A stretch of 64,000 bases of DNA from an uncultured Bacteroidales bacterium (GTDB lineage: Bacteria > Bacteroidota > Bacteroidia > Bacteroidales > UBA932), in NCBI GenBank assembly GCA_949289565.1, contig CASEOO010000027.1, positions 1 through 64,000 of the forward strand, read 5' to 3'. Position numbers and translations under genes: made by a program. Shown one piece after another: positions 16,585 to 26,247 of the stretch (position 1 is its first letter; each line of letters begins with the position of its first letter). Under the pieces are notes generated by a model, which saw only the letters and a list, made by a program, of their open reading frames with translations, was not told where the DNA came from and did no database searches.

Positions 16585-17538
16585 TCAATCCAGGGACTGG
16601 CCTGTCACTACAGACACTATGGACATGTCTGCATATTCTTCAGGATCTACAGAGCCGAAAAAATAATTCACAGGATTGCACAGAACGGTATCTCTCCAGA
16701 CTTCATAATGAAGATGAGGAGCAAATGAATGCCCGGACATTCCCACATGGCCGATCACTTCCCCTCTTTTGACCTGGCGGCCCTTTTTGACCGAGATATC
16801 CTGCAGATGCGCATACCTGGTCCTGAATCCGTTTTCATGCTCGAGCTCCACGACATTCCCTTCCCCTCTTCTGGAGCGGATGACCTGCGACACCCTGCCG
16901 TCTGCAACTGCCAGGACTTCATCGCCAAGAGGCGCCATAAAATCCAGGCCGTCATGGTCTCCTGTGACTTTGTAGAACGGATTCATTTTCCTGCCCACCG
17001 AAGCGCCGGTCATAGGCAGTGAAAAATTCTCGATAGGAATATGCATAGGCGGGGCCTGATACCCTTCGTCCGAAAGCAGAGCCATAATTTCAGCCATATT
17101 CGACTCCACCCTGCCGGCTCCAGCCATCAATTTCAGCGACTTTGCCTCCGTCAGCTTGACCAGGTCCTCTTCGGAGACTGAATCTGTCAAAGGCATAAGG
17201 TTCATGGACAGAATCCTGTCCAGTTCAGGAGCCTCAGTCTCAAAAATATCCTCATAAATCATCATGTCCCTGACTTTCAGCCCCTCAACCACTTCATCCA
17301 GGAGTTCGGCCTTGCGCTCCATTTCAGGATACATCCTTTCCAGCATCCTGTTTTCATTCTGCAGGGCACGCTCCTGATCCGTGCTGAAAAGCAGAGCGAA
17401 CACCACATAGTATATGACTGTCAGGGAAATGCTGGCAAAAAAAAGCTTGAGAAGCAGCATAGCAGTCTTTCGGCCTTTCCTGCCAGGCCTGACGACACTG
17501 AAATTCTCACTGTCGAAAACATATTTCTTTTTGCCCAT
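16585..17538 (-). CDS. M23-family membrane-anchored endopeptidase
   Basis: A zinc peptidase of the LytM/M23 type, expected to cut peptidoglycan cross-bridges or activate amidases. One transmembrane helix (about 27-50) follows a basic cytoplasmic tail; then a coiled region and the C-terminal M23 domain. Zinc ligands are visible in GDHDGLDFMAPLG and HSFAPHLHYEVW, so it should be active. It is a tandem paralog of the gene at 17553, with the same architecture. The stop overlaps the region before the MerR start. Confidence 0.9.
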   Translation of the reverse strand: MGKKKYVFDSENFSVVRPGRKGRKTAMLLLKLFFASISLTVIYYVVFALLFSTDQERALQNENRMLERMYPEMERKAELLDEVVEGLKVRDMMIYEDIFETEAPELDRILSMNLMPLTDSVSEEDLVKLTEAKSLKLMAGAGRVESNMAEIMALLSDEGYQAPPMHIPIENFSLPMTGASVGRKMNPFYKVTGDHDGLDFMAPLGDEVLAVADGRVSQVIRSRRGEGNVVELEHENGFRTRYAHLQDISVKKGRQVKRGEVIGHVGMSGHSFAPHLHYEVWRDTVLCNPVNYFFGSVDPEEYADMSIVSVVTGQSLD

Positions 17539-17552
17539 AGACTCGGCTGACT

Positions 17553-18530
17553 TTAAGCAGGATCTGACAACGATGATGAAGACGCTTTTTCTGTCACCTG
17601 AGTGTATTCGTCGAGCCCCATGCCGAGGTCCATATAATTTATCGGGTTCACATAGCGTCCCATATACATCACCTCATAATGAAGGTGCGGGCCTGAGGAC
17701 CTGCCGGAATTTCCGGAATAGCCTACAAGCGTCCCTCTTTTGATTTTCATGCCCTTCTCGACACTGATGCCGGAAAGATGCGCATACCTGGTCTTGTAAC
17801 CAAAGCCGTGGTCGACAATCACGAATTTCCCATATCCGTAGGAACCTGACCTGACCGTCTCCACCACTCCGTCTGCAGTGGCATAGACACCGTTCCCGAT
17901 ATCGAGAGCGAAATCCATTCCGGTGTGGCGTTTCTTCTTCCCGGTGAACGGGTCGGACCTGTACCCGAAAGAACTGGATATACGGTATGTGCTTCTGTCA
18001 GGAACTACTGGAGGCACAGACGGGATGCAGGCGGCCATATCCCCGGCCTTCTTCGCCACGGACTCTATTTCATCGAAAGAATTCGACTGCAGATAAGCCT
18101 TTTTAGTCAATACATCGAGCCGTATTTCAGTTCTGGTCAAAAGGCCTGTATGGTCAATCGCTTCGAGATATGCGTACCTGTTCACTCCGCCGAAGCCTGC
18201 GTTTCTCACTTCTTCCGGAATCTCGTTCATGCCAAATACTGAACGGTATATATCATTGTCCCGCAGATGGAATGACTCAAGACGCTCAGCATCGGAATCC
18301 AGAGTTCTGTTCAGCAGTTCAAGCTGGGAATTCAGCCTGGCGTTTGTCTTTTTCAGGAAAGCTGTCTTCGGGAGATCCCATCCGAAAACAGAAGTATAAA
18401 GCCAGAGATACAGAAAAGCCACAGCCACGCTCGCCGCGAAAACGAGCAGGCTTTTCGCTATCTTCAGTTTCCCTGACGATGTACACTCTTCGTATACAAG
18501 AGTCTCCTTATTGAATATATATTTCGGCAT
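17553..18530 (-). CDS. M23-family membrane-anchored endopeptidase (tandem paralog)
   Basis: It has the same layout as the next gene: short cytoplasmic tail, one membrane helix, coiled coil and M23 domain with KKRHTGMDFALDIG and RSSGPHLHYEVM, so the HxxxD and HxH zinc sites are complete. ATG 18530 is the start (MPKYIFNKETL); a TTG at 18539 would fall inside the promoter -7 box. The -7 box ends only 6 bases before ATG, implying a very short leader or none. It is the first gene of the long minus-strand run. Confidence 0.88.
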   Translation of the reverse strand: MPKYIFNKETLVYEECTSSGKLKIAKSLLVFAASVAVAFLYLWLYTSVFGWDLPKTAFLKKTNARLNSQLELLNRTLDSDAERLESFHLRDNDIYRSVFGMNEIPEEVRNAGFGGVNRYAYLEAIDHTGLLTRTEIRLDVLTKKAYLQSNSFDEIESVAKKAGDMAACIPSVPPVVPDRSTYRISSSFGYRSDPFTGKKKRHTGMDFALDIGNGVYATADGVVETVRSGSYGYGKFVIVDHGFGYKTRYAHLSGISVEKGMKIKRGTLVGYSGNSGRSSGPHLHYEVMYMGRYVNPINYMDLGMGLDEYTQVTEKASSSSLSDPA

Positions 18531-18536
18531 ATTTTG

Positions 18537-18544
18537 CAAATATA
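18537..18544 (-). promoter_or_regulatory. -7 promoter element for the M23-dnaB-rnf run
   Basis: On the minus strand TATATTTG matches TAnnTTTG exactly. It is 6 bases from the ATG at 18530, so the transcript would begin within a few bases of the start codon. Confidence 0.6.
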
Positions 18545-18617
18545 TTCAATTTTCTGATTTCCTTGTCTTTTTCAAGACAATTTTCTACAATTTTTCCTGA
18601 AATATCAAGAAATAAAA

Positions 18618-18731
18618 AGCCGCAAGGTGACCATGGCTGGAAAAAGCGCAATTCACTTGACAATGTGGTGGAAAGATCCAGTCTTTCAACAAAAGACAAT
18701 TGAGGGTGGCCCGAAATTCCGGACCACCCTC
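18618..18731 (+). repeat. Diverged, shortened relative of the dispersed repeat
   Basis: Scattered matches to the core are seen in the same order: GTGACC..GGCTGGAA..AGCG, then AATGT..GGTGGA, then AGTCTTTC..AAAAGAC..TTGAG. The locus-specific hairpin follows (18702-18709 with 18724-18731). The core is reduced by internal deletions. As in copies 1 and 2, the hairpin end faces the 3' end of a gene on the opposite strand (18762). The remaining 18531-18761 gap has no gene. Confidence 0.5.
18702..18731 (-). terminator. Hairpin downstream of the polysaccharide utilisation operon
   Basis: GAGGGTGG (18702-18709) pairs with CCACCCTC (18724-18731). An inner CCG/CGG pairing follows after one C-A mismatch. 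It lies about 30 bases past the stop of the last gene of the operon. There is no strong T-run on the minus strand. Confidence 0.55.
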
Positions 18732-18761
18732 GACATCATATCAACCAACTGTCAATGAAGA

Positions 18762-19859
18762 CTATTTACCAAGCTCGTCATTGTAAAGTTTTTCTACCTG
18801 GCCTGCTTCAAGCGCGATATCATAAACATGGAGATTGTCGATAGCACCGTTGAAGCTTTCTCCTGATTCCCATGATTCTGGAGTAACCTCAGTAGAGCTT
18901 TCCTCATACGGGCCGCTTGTACCTATCATAATAGGAGTCTTTGCCTCAGGTAAATTCCATGACGCTCCTGCGAGATTCGGCTTACCATTTTCCGGATTCC
19001 AAGACTTGGTCAACGCACCATTTACATACATATCCATCACATCCGTTGTCCTTGAGAATGTCACTACAATATGTGTCCATTCATTTGCCTTAACAGACTG
19101 TGCCATTTCATTATCTGCATCCGTAATCATTGATTTGATGTTTCCGTTCTCATCAGTTTCTCCATTTGTAAGGGCAACTGTAAAGAATGGTTTGCCTTCA
19201 TTCTGGATATTGAGTTTGCATGTATTCCATTTATTGATAGAGAAAACATAATTTCCCGCTACTATTGCAGTAGGCTTTACCCAAACCGAAATAGAAATCG
19301 CATCCTTCAAAAGGGCATTGTAATCATATGAAGCTATTTCAAGGTGCGAGCCGTTATCAAAAGAGATGGCTTTACCTCCATTTATACCATCCACAAAAGT
19401 AGGATTAGACGTATTTGATCCAAAGACTTCTTCCGGACCTGTTGCAAAAGCAGCCTCATATTTCAGAGTACCGGCAGACACCTGAGGATTATCCTCTGTC
19501 TCGAAATCGTATGAAAGCAGAAGATTTTCAGATGGAATAGCTCCGTATTCCTGAGCCAGAAAAGCATCCTTGGCCGCAGAAAGCTGAGCCAGAAGGTTAT
19601 TGATCACAGTCTGCGTAAGTTCTCCTTCTGAGGCTGAATTGATGGCATTCAATGTTTCCTCGAATTCATCAATAGCTTCCTGAGGAAAATCAGCTGTGGT
19701 AGCGTCAGCAAGTATAGCCTCGCATTCAGCCAGTTCTGCCTGAAGCTCAGTCTTATCTCCTGAAACAGTGGTGTCGTCACCTTCCTTGTCTGTGCAGGAA
19801 GTGAACATCGGGACTGCCACGAAAGCAGCCATCACGATAAATGAGAAAATCTTTTTCAT
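18762..19859 (-). CDS. LamG-domain surface lipoprotein of the GH130 locus
   Basis: A 365-residue lipoprotein: signal peptide with lipobox FTSC, then CTDKEGDD, an acidic stretch like Bacteroidota surface-export signals. A helical segment (about 35-105) precedes a concanavalin-like LamG domain (about 115-360), with LLLSYDFE, AISISVWVKPT, ANEWTHIVVTFSR and a closing GAIDNLHVYDIAL. These are hallmark LamG strands. It is the last gene after SusC and SusD, the position of SusE/F-type or other surface glycan-binding proteins, so glycan binding is inferred. Confidence 0.82.
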   Translation of the reverse strand: MKKIFSFIVMAAFVAVPMFTSCTDKEGDDTTVSGDKTELQAELAECEAILADATTADFPQEAIDEFEETLNAINSASEGELTQTVINNLLAQLSAAKDAFLAQEYGAIPSENLLLSYDFETEDNPQVSAGTLKYEAAFATGPEEVFGSNTSNPTFVDGINGGKAISFDNGSHLEIASYDYNALLKDAISISVWVKPTAIVAGNYVFSINKWNTCKLNIQNEGKPFFTVALTNGETDENGNIKSMITDADNEMAQSVKANEWTHIVVTFSRTTDVMDMYVNGALTKSWNPENGKPNLAGASWNLPEAKTPIMIGTSGPYEESSTEVTPESWESGESFNGAIDNLHVYDIALEAGQVEKLYNDELGK

Positions 19860-19895
19860 AATGTTTAATGTGTGTTAGTATTGGTTTTTAACATT

Positions 19896-21341
19896 TTATT
19901 TAGTTATTCCAAGATTGGAATCCAGTTCCGTCTGAGGTACAGGGAAGTAGTAGCGCGGAGCCTCCCACGGGAAATCTGCGCCGAGAGCGTCCTTGGCGGC
20001 TTCTTCACCCCATCTCATCAGGTCGAAGAAACGGTGGAACTCGAAGCCGAGTTCCTTTCTTCTCTCTTCGCGGATGATGGTCCTCATCTCATCCTCGGTC
20101 TTCCCGGTGACATCAGAAAGGCCTGCCCTGCCGCGCACGTCATTAAGAGGTGTTACAGCAAGTTCGGGATGATGCAGCTCGTTCTGGCACTCCGCCTCCA
20201 TCAGGAGGATATCGGCATATCTGAGGTAGATATATGCCAGCCCGCCGTCACCCTTACGGCCTGCACCCACCTCTGAGAGAGGCTGGTTGTGTTTTTTGAC
20301 CAGATATCCCGTAGCCGGAGCCCAAGCTTTCTGGAAAGGCCCCTGTTCGAACCATTCCACGCCTTCGCGCCCGATAGAGGCGTCTATGCGAGGGTCATCA
20401 TCGCCAGCCATGGTCTTTTCTGTGAAACTGTCCACCCAGTCCTGCGTAGGAGCATTGAAATAATATCCGCTTTCTGCATTCGGCGCAAACCACTGGTTCA
20501 GGGAATTGCCGAGACCTGGATTCTGGTCAGAAAGGAAGAAAAGTGCGAAAACGCTCTCGATGCTGTTTCCATTGCTGACTCCGTCAGCACCGAGCCTGAA
20601 CAAATCTGAATAGTTATCTTCGAGATCATAGATATTGAGAGACTTCAGGCTGTTTATGCTGGCAAGAGCCTCGCTGTATTTTTCCTGGTAGAGCTGTGCC
20701 TTGGCGAGAAGTCCGTATGCCGCTCCTTTGGTCACACGTCCGGTCTCAGTGGAAGCATATGAAGCAGGAAGCACCTGGGCATCGGTGAGGTCACGCTCTA
20801 TCTGCTCATATATGGCCTCGACAGAATAGAAACCGACATGCACGTTTTCTTCAGTGGACTGAGGCTTGAGTTTCAAAGGCACTTCACCGAAAATGTTCAC
20901 GAGCTGGAAATAAGAGAAGGCACGGAGGAATTTGGCCTCGCCGATGAGCTGCGTCTTTACAGTTTCGTCTATGGAAGATGACTCTATCCCGGCTATGGCA
21001 TTGTTCGCACGTGCTATGGTCTCGTAGGTATTCTGCCAGAATTCGGCTACGGCACCATTGTCACTGAGAACTTTCCATTCGTCAATATAGCCGAGGTCGG
21101 CCTGGTCTCCGGCATTGCCTCCCTTTTTCGAGTCATCAGAAGGGATATCTCCGAATTTCCAGAGATTTATGCTGTAGGCAGCTGCATTGTACACCGCATT
21201 CACAGCCTGCTCGGCCTGCTCGGCAGAAGAATACACCGTGGAAGAACTGTAGTCTCCCTTCATCGGCTCGTCCAGAAAGGAATCGCAGGATGAAAGACAG
21301 GCTGCCGCGAGAAATATGTATATAGATTTTTTCATATCCAA
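19896..21341 (-). CDS. SusD-like surface glycan-binding lipoprotein
   Basis: The partner of the SusC transporter; it captures oligosaccharides at the cell surface. The lipobox is at ...CLSSC with the mature protein starting CDSFLDE. The SusD/RagB fold is shown by the TPR-like N-terminal part (AEQAVNAVYNAAAY), IGEAKFLRAFSYFQLVNIFGEVPL, RYADILLMEAECQNEL, and the C-terminal RRKELGFEFHRFFDLMRWG. The length of 481 residues is usual. It follows SusC by 18 bases. Confidence 0.95.
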   Translation of the reverse strand: MDMKKSIYIFLAAACLSSCDSFLDEPMKGDYSSSTVYSSAEQAEQAVNAVYNAAAYSINLWKFGDIPSDDSKKGGNAGDQADLGYIDEWKVLSDNGAVAEFWQNTYETIARANNAIAGIESSSIDETVKTQLIGEAKFLRAFSYFQLVNIFGEVPLKLKPQSTEENVHVGFYSVEAIYEQIERDLTDAQVLPASYASTETGRVTKGAAYGLLAKAQLYQEKYSEALASINSLKSLNIYDLEDNYSDLFRLGADGVSNGNSIESVFALFFLSDQNPGLGNSLNQWFAPNAESGYYFNAPTQDWVDSFTEKTMAGDDDPRIDASIGREGVEWFEQGPFQKAWAPATGYLVKKHNQPLSEVGAGRKGDGGLAYIYLRYADILLMEAECQNELHHPELAVTPLNDVRGRAGLSDVTGKTEDEMRTIIREERRKELGFEFHRFFDLMRWGEEAAKDALGADFPWEAPRYYFPVPQTELDSNLGITK

Positions 21342-21359
21342 TAAAATTTAAATTCCGTA

Positions 21360-24300
21360 TCAGAAAGTGAGGTTCACGCCGAAAGTGAAGGTGCGGCATA
21401 CAGGGTATGTACCCCAGTCTATACCGTTAGCGCGGTCGCCTTCGCCCTCGGAGTTCGCGCTGACTGTCATTTCAGGGTCGAAACCGCTGTACTTCGTGAT
21501 GGTGAAGAGGTTCGTACCGGCGAGATAGAGTCTGAGAGAACATACATCGTTCATTTTCGATGAAGGGATGGTGTAGCCGATCTGGAGATTCTTCAGACGG
21601 AGATATGAACCGTCCTCAAGGAATCTGGTAGAAACGCGTGCATTATTCGATTTGGCACTCCAGCTGGCACGTGGATAAGTGTCGCTCGGATTCTCTGGTG
21701 TCCACCTGTTCTCATAGTACCTCTTGGTGACAGGGAAACCTCTGTAGAAGCCCTCGCTGTCGGTAAGTATCTGGTTGTAGATCTTCTGTCCGAAAGCGCC
21801 CTGGAAGAAAGCCGAAGCATCGAGGTTCTTCCACTGGAATGCGAGGTTCAGACCGAGGGTGAATACAGGAATGGCGCTGCCGACATGTTTCCTGTCGTTA
21901 GAGTCTATGACACCGTCTTCCACCACATCCACATATTTCACGTCGCCAGGTTCGATCCCGTCACCCTGGCGTGCGGAAGTCAGAATCTCCGTTTCATCCT
22001 GGAAAATCCCGGCCATCTCATACATGAAGAACGAACCGATAGGATAGCCGACCTCTGTCCTGGTGGCATATATACCATTGTCCACACGCCCTCCAGTGAT
22101 AGGAGCATCTATTTCGAGTACTTCATTGTGCAGCCAGCCTCCGTTCAGGGTGATGTCGAAGCTTCCGTCCTTGAAGAGCCAGTGGTAGAAGAGCTCGATA
22201 TCCACACCGCGGTTCAGGACTTTTCCGCTGTTGATCCACGGAGTGGAAGCATTACCCACTGAAGGCGGATACGAAGCCTGCATCAGCATGTCATCAGTGA
22301 CCTTGTTGTAGAAGTCGACTGTCAGGCCGAGAGCCCCGTCGAGGAATTCCATGTCCACACCGGCATTGAACTGCTTGCTGGTCTCCCATTTCAGTTTGTC
22401 GTTCCCGAGCTGGTTCTGGGCATAGCCGTCGAATGACACCCCGCCGAAAGGATAATTGTAATTCGGGGCATAGTGGTCGGAATAGGCATAAGTACCTACG
22501 TTCTGGTTTCCTATGGCGCCGTAGCCGACACGGAGTTTGAGGTTGCTGAATACATTCTGATCTGCCATGAAAGGCTCGTTCGATATGGTCCAGCCTGCGG
22601 AAACTGCGTAGAATGTACCCCATCTGTTCTTTCCTACGAACCTCGAAGTACCGTCCTCACGGAGAGTTCCGCTGAAGAAATAGCGGTTTTTCCAGTTGTA
22701 GTTTGCCTGCAGGTAGAAGGATGCGAGGGTATTCACCCATTCACTCTCGTCGGAAACCTTTTCCCCGAGGCCGTTCCCGATATAGATCAGATCCTTGTCC
22801 CATATCGGGAATTCCTGGTCAGAGTTGCTGACTGTCTGTCCGTGCTCTTTTATGGCTTCGAAACCGAGGAGGGCGGAGATGTTATGGTCATTGAAGCTCT
22901 TGTTCCAGTTCAGGGTCGTATTCAATGTCCAGTTCAGGTTTTCAGTACCCACGATGCTGAGGCTGTTGGGATTGTTGATCCTGTTGTCATCACCCCATGA
23001 TCGGTTGTAGGTCTTGTTTTCCTCGTTGATGTAGTCCACACCGAAATTCGTGTTAAGGTTCAGACCCCACGGAAGGATGATATTGGCGTTAGCCTTGGCG
23101 AAGAGGGTTTTGGTCCTCTTGTTCATATCCGTGTATTCGGCGAGGGCGACAGGGTTGTATCCGTCTCCGAAGAACGTATCATAAACAGAATTTCCGAAAT
23201 AGCGGCTCGGCCAGTCCACATAGTTCCCATTTGCATCCTTTATAGGAATGGCAGGGTTCCTGAACATGGCGTAGCGAACCACACTGCCGCCGTAGCTGTT
23301 CCCGTAGCCGTCTCCTGAGCTGGAAACCGACTTGGTGTTCGAGATGCTTCCGTTCACGTTCATGCCTACTTTCAGCCATTTCTTCGCGTCAGCGGAAACA
23401 TTGGCACGGAGTGTCCCTCTGTCATAGCCGCTGTTCAGGATGGTGCCGTCCTGGTCGAAGTAAGACCCGGATACCAGATAACGGACCTTGTCCGAACCGC
23501 CGCTGACAGACAGCTCGTGGGTGTGCATCAGAGCCGGACGGAAAATCTCGCTGACATAGTCCACATCGTCGAGGTTTGCCAGTATGTCATCGGTGATAAG
23601 CGCACGCTGTATGGACGAAGCCGCATTGTCGTTCATCGTAGCTTCATTGTAAATCTCCACATATTCCGCAGTATTCACCATATCCACGAGATTCGCGGCC
23701 ATCTGGAGGTTCACAGTACCATTGTAAGTGATGCGTGCATCGCCTGACTTGCCCTGCTTGGTCGTAATCAGGATGACGCCGTTCGTCGCACGGGAGCCGT
23801 AGATGGCGGCAGAAGACGCATCCTTCAAGACGCTGATGCTCTCGATGTCGTTCGGAGAAATATTGTTCATGCCGTCTGAAGACGGAATGCCGTCAATGAT
23901 ATACAGAGGGGAGTTGTCTGAATAAATAGACCCGACACCACGGATTCTGACAGACACCTCAGAACCAGGAGCACCTGTAGCAGAAGACACCTGCATACCT
24001 GCCACACGGCCCTGGAGCGCCTGCTCGCCCGTAGCGACAGGCAATGCGTTCAGATCCTTGTTTGACACTTTTGAAATGGCGCCGGTCACATCGCGCTTCT
24101 TCATCGTAGCATAACCGACAACCACCACTTCTTCCATATATTCAGCCTGCACATGGAGGCCTACATTGATCAGTGAACGGCCAGCGACATTTTCGTTTAC
24201 AGTCTCATACCCGATGTATGAGATGTTCAGTACGGCATTTTCATCCACAGTGATGGTATATTTGCCGTCCAGGTCGGTGATGGCACCGTTCGAAATGCTT

Positions 24301-24452
24301 CCGTTTTCCAGGATGCTGACTCCGATGAGGGGCTCCCCTGTATCGGCGTCGGAGACAGTCCCGGACACAGTCACCTTGGTCTGGGCAAAAGCCGTGATGC
24401 CCAGCAGCATAGCTGCCACCAAGAATAGGGTTTTAAGTGAATTTAGCTTCAT
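21360..24452 (-). CDS. SusC-like TonB-dependent outer-membrane transporter
   Basis: A 1030-residue outer-membrane importer of oligosaccharides powered by TonB. After the signal peptide (ending TAFAQ) comes the carboxypeptidase-regulatory-like domain (VSGTVSDADTGEPLIGVSI), then the TonB-box region MEEVVVVGYATMKKRDVTGA and the plug (IRGVGSIYSDNSPLYIIDG; SVLKDASSAAIYGSRATNGV). The 22-strand barrel ends in RTFTFGVNLTF. It sits between a lipoprotein gene and SusD. Glycan type cannot be read from it. Confidence 0.97.
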   Translation of the reverse strand: MKLNSLKTLFLVAAMLLGITAFAQTKVTVSGTVSDADTGEPLIGVSILENGSISNGAITDLDGKYTITVDENAVLNISYIGYETVNENVAGRSLINVGLHVQAEYMEEVVVVGYATMKKRDVTGAISKVSNKDLNALPVATGEQALQGRVAGMQVSSATGAPGSEVSVRIRGVGSIYSDNSPLYIIDGIPSSDGMNNISPNDIESISVLKDASSAAIYGSRATNGVILITTKQGKSGDARITYNGTVNLQMAANLVDMVNTAEYVEIYNEATMNDNAASSIQRALITDDILANLDDVDYVSEIFRPALMHTHELSVSGGSDKVRYLVSGSYFDQDGTILNSGYDRGTLRANVSADAKKWLKVGMNVNGSISNTKSVSSSGDGYGNSYGGSVVRYAMFRNPAIPIKDANGNYVDWPSRYFGNSVYDTFFGDGYNPVALAEYTDMNKRTKTLFAKANANIILPWGLNLNTNFGVDYINEENKTYNRSWGDDNRINNPNSLSIVGTENLNWTLNTTLNWNKSFNDHNISALLGFEAIKEHGQTVSNSDQEFPIWDKDLIYIGNGLGEKVSDESEWVNTLASFYLQANYNWKNRYFFSGTLREDGTSRFVGKNRWGTFYAVSAGWTISNEPFMADQNVFSNLKLRVGYGAIGNQNVGTYAYSDHYAPNYNYPFGGVSFDGYAQNQLGNDKLKWETSKQFNAGVDMEFLDGALGLTVDFYNKVTDDMLMQASYPPSVGNASTPWINSGKVLNRGVDIELFYHWLFKDGSFDITLNGGWLHNEVLEIDAPITGGRVDNGIYATRTEVGYPIGSFFMYEMAGIFQDETEILTSARQGDGIEPGDVKYVDVVEDGVIDSNDRKHVGSAIPVFTLGLNLAFQWKNLDASAFFQGAFGQKIYNQILTDSEGFYRGFPVTKRYYENRWTPENPSDTYPRASWSAKSNNARVSTRFLEDGSYLRLKNLQIGYTIPSSKMNDVCSLRLYLAGTNLFTITKYSGFDPEMTVSANSEGEGDRANGIDWGTYPVCRTFTFGVNLTF

Positions 24453-24453
24453 A

Positions 24454-26190
24454 TTATCTATAGCTGATTATTTTGTTGTTGTCTGATTTGTCCACAAGCT
24501 TTCCGTCTGAGGTGACGATCTGCGTTCCGGCAGGAAGCTCGGTGATGACAGCCGCATAGTCTGCAGGAAGCTCTATCCTTGCCGACCCGGCCACATCCCT
24601 GGCCATATATTTTTTCGAAATGATATCGAAGAGATCCACAGGGCCTTTCCCTGACACCTCGTAAGTGACGGTTTTCGCCTCGTCATAAGGATTGTAGTAC
24701 ATGTGCACCGGATATGGGCGGGAGGCATAGAAGTCCGTGACGTTGCAGTCGAGGCTCAGTATAGCCTCCACGTCAGTAGTCTTCACCATCGCGCCGAGAA
24801 TGCCGACAGGAGATGTGCTGTAGACACTGAACATGGACTCCGGCGGATTCGATGAAGTCCACTTGGGACCGTCTCCGAGAGCCACAGGCGACACTCCTGC
24901 GAGCTCTTTCTTTCCGTAGTCATCCTGCTTCCTCAGACCTTCGTAGGCGATATTGCCATCAGTCAGGTTTTTCATCTCAGGCAGCCACTGATGTTCGTCA
25001 TCCATCTCCCCAGGATAGAAGAAACGGCAGGCATTGGCCAGATTCAGCATCCATTTGCCTATCGCGCGGGCGTACTGAGGCTCGTATTTCACCATCGGGA
25101 CCAGAGGCCAGGTCAGCTTCACGGAATTCATGAAGAAAGCGAACCCGCCGTCGTCGAGTATGCTCCCTTGCAGTCCATAGACATCATAGTCACCCCACCT
25201 TTCGGCTATCACGCCCCAGCCGTAGCGTCCGTCCGGATTCTGGCAGCCTTCGAAAGTCCAGTCGATGATCTTCTTCACGTCATAGTCAGTCCCCTGCTCT
25301 GCGTTCATACGTGCCGCCACGATGGCGCTCATAGGCAGAAGTATCTCGTAAAAACGGCTCTCATCCTGGCTCAGAAGCGCCTCCAGTGCAGACTTAGCAT
25401 GGTCGAGATATTTCTGGTCTCCGAATTTCTGATATGCTGCATACAGAACCCAGGCATGTCCGCCTGCCGCATCCTGCTGGAGAGGGATGTTGTTCACCAT
25501 GCCCTGCATCTTTGAATAGTCGAAATAAGAATAGTCATAGTTCCCGGCAAGCACTTCGTCAGCCTTAGCGAACTGCTCCGCCACAGTCCTCTGTATCTCC
25601 TCGGCCCCGTCTACATCAGGATACAGGTCGCAGAGAGCATAGTAAAGCACGTTCGGGAAGACATCGTACCACCAGTCACGTCCGTAGCCGCCTCCGAGCA
25701 GGGCCACGTCAGGACAAGTGTTGTTCATGACGATATTCCAGCCGTTGTCGCTGTTGAAGTAGTTCTGCACCATCTTCACATAGTTCCGCCCGTTCTGGTC
25801 CGTCTTGTCGATGCCCACCAGCGTACCTCCGATGAGGGCCGCCAGAGAGTTCAGGCTCTCATGGAATTCACCCCCGTTGTGTTTCGGGCCTTGGCGCGAA
25901 TCATTCACCGCTGTGTAAAGTCCGAAAGTCTCCTGGTCGATGTTCCGTCTGCTGTCATCGTACCATATCATCGGATTCCCTTTGACGCGGGTGTCCTCAT
26001 TGAAGACATATGCATCGAAATCCAGTGCCTTCTGTCTCCAGTCCAGCATCTTGTACGGGGAAGGGATCTGCGGCATAAGCTCGATCCGCGCGATATCCGT
26101 CTGTTTCACCGGCTTCCCGTATTCATTTCCTGTACAGCCTGCGGCCAATGCGGCCGTCACCGCCGCTGCTATCAATACTGTGGTTTTCAT
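24454..26190 (-). CDS. Large lipoprotein of unknown function in the GH130 locus (paralog B)
   Basis: A 578-residue lipoprotein (lipobox AAGC, mature CTGNEYG). I do not recognise its family. It contains long helical stretches with tryptophans and acidic residues, e.g. MLDWRQKALDFDAYVFN, WWYDVFPNVLYYALCDLYPD, QQDAAGGHAWVLYAAYQKFGD and IDWTFEGCQNPDGRYGW. A beta-rich tail follows. An (alpha/alpha) toroid such as found in some glycoside hydrolases and lyases is plausible from helix periodicity, but not shown. It is a close full-length paralog of the next gene (26248). The SusC start is one base beyond its stop. Its role is probably in binding or cutting the glycan handled by this locus. Confidence 0.8.
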   Translation of the reverse strand: MKTTVLIAAAVTAALAAGCTGNEYGKPVKQTDIARIELMPQIPSPYKMLDWRQKALDFDAYVFNEDTRVKGNPMIWYDDSRRNIDQETFGLYTAVNDSRQGPKHNGGEFHESLNSLAALIGGTLVGIDKTDQNGRNYVKMVQNYFNSDNGWNIVMNNTCPDVALLGGGYGRDWWYDVFPNVLYYALCDLYPDVDGAEEIQRTVAEQFAKADEVLAGNYDYSYFDYSKMQGMVNNIPLQQDAAGGHAWVLYAAYQKFGDQKYLDHAKSALEALLSQDESRFYEILLPMSAIVAARMNAEQGTDYDVKKIIDWTFEGCQNPDGRYGWGVIAERWGDYDVYGLQGSILDDGGFAFFMNSVKLTWPLVPMVKYEPQYARAIGKWMLNLANACRFFYPGEMDDEHQWLPEMKNLTDGNIAYEGLRKQDDYGKKELAGVSPVALGDGPKWTSSNPPESMFSVYSTSPVGILGAMVKTTDVEAILSLDCNVTDFYASRPYPVHMYYNPYDEAKTVTYEVSGKGPVDLFDIISKKYMARDVAGSARIELPADYAAVITELPAGTQIVTSDGKLVDKSDNNKIISYR

Positions 26191-26247
26191 AATAAAATTC
26201 CGTTAAATATCGGTTCATGTACGTTTAGGCCAGTCCGGCAAAATCCG

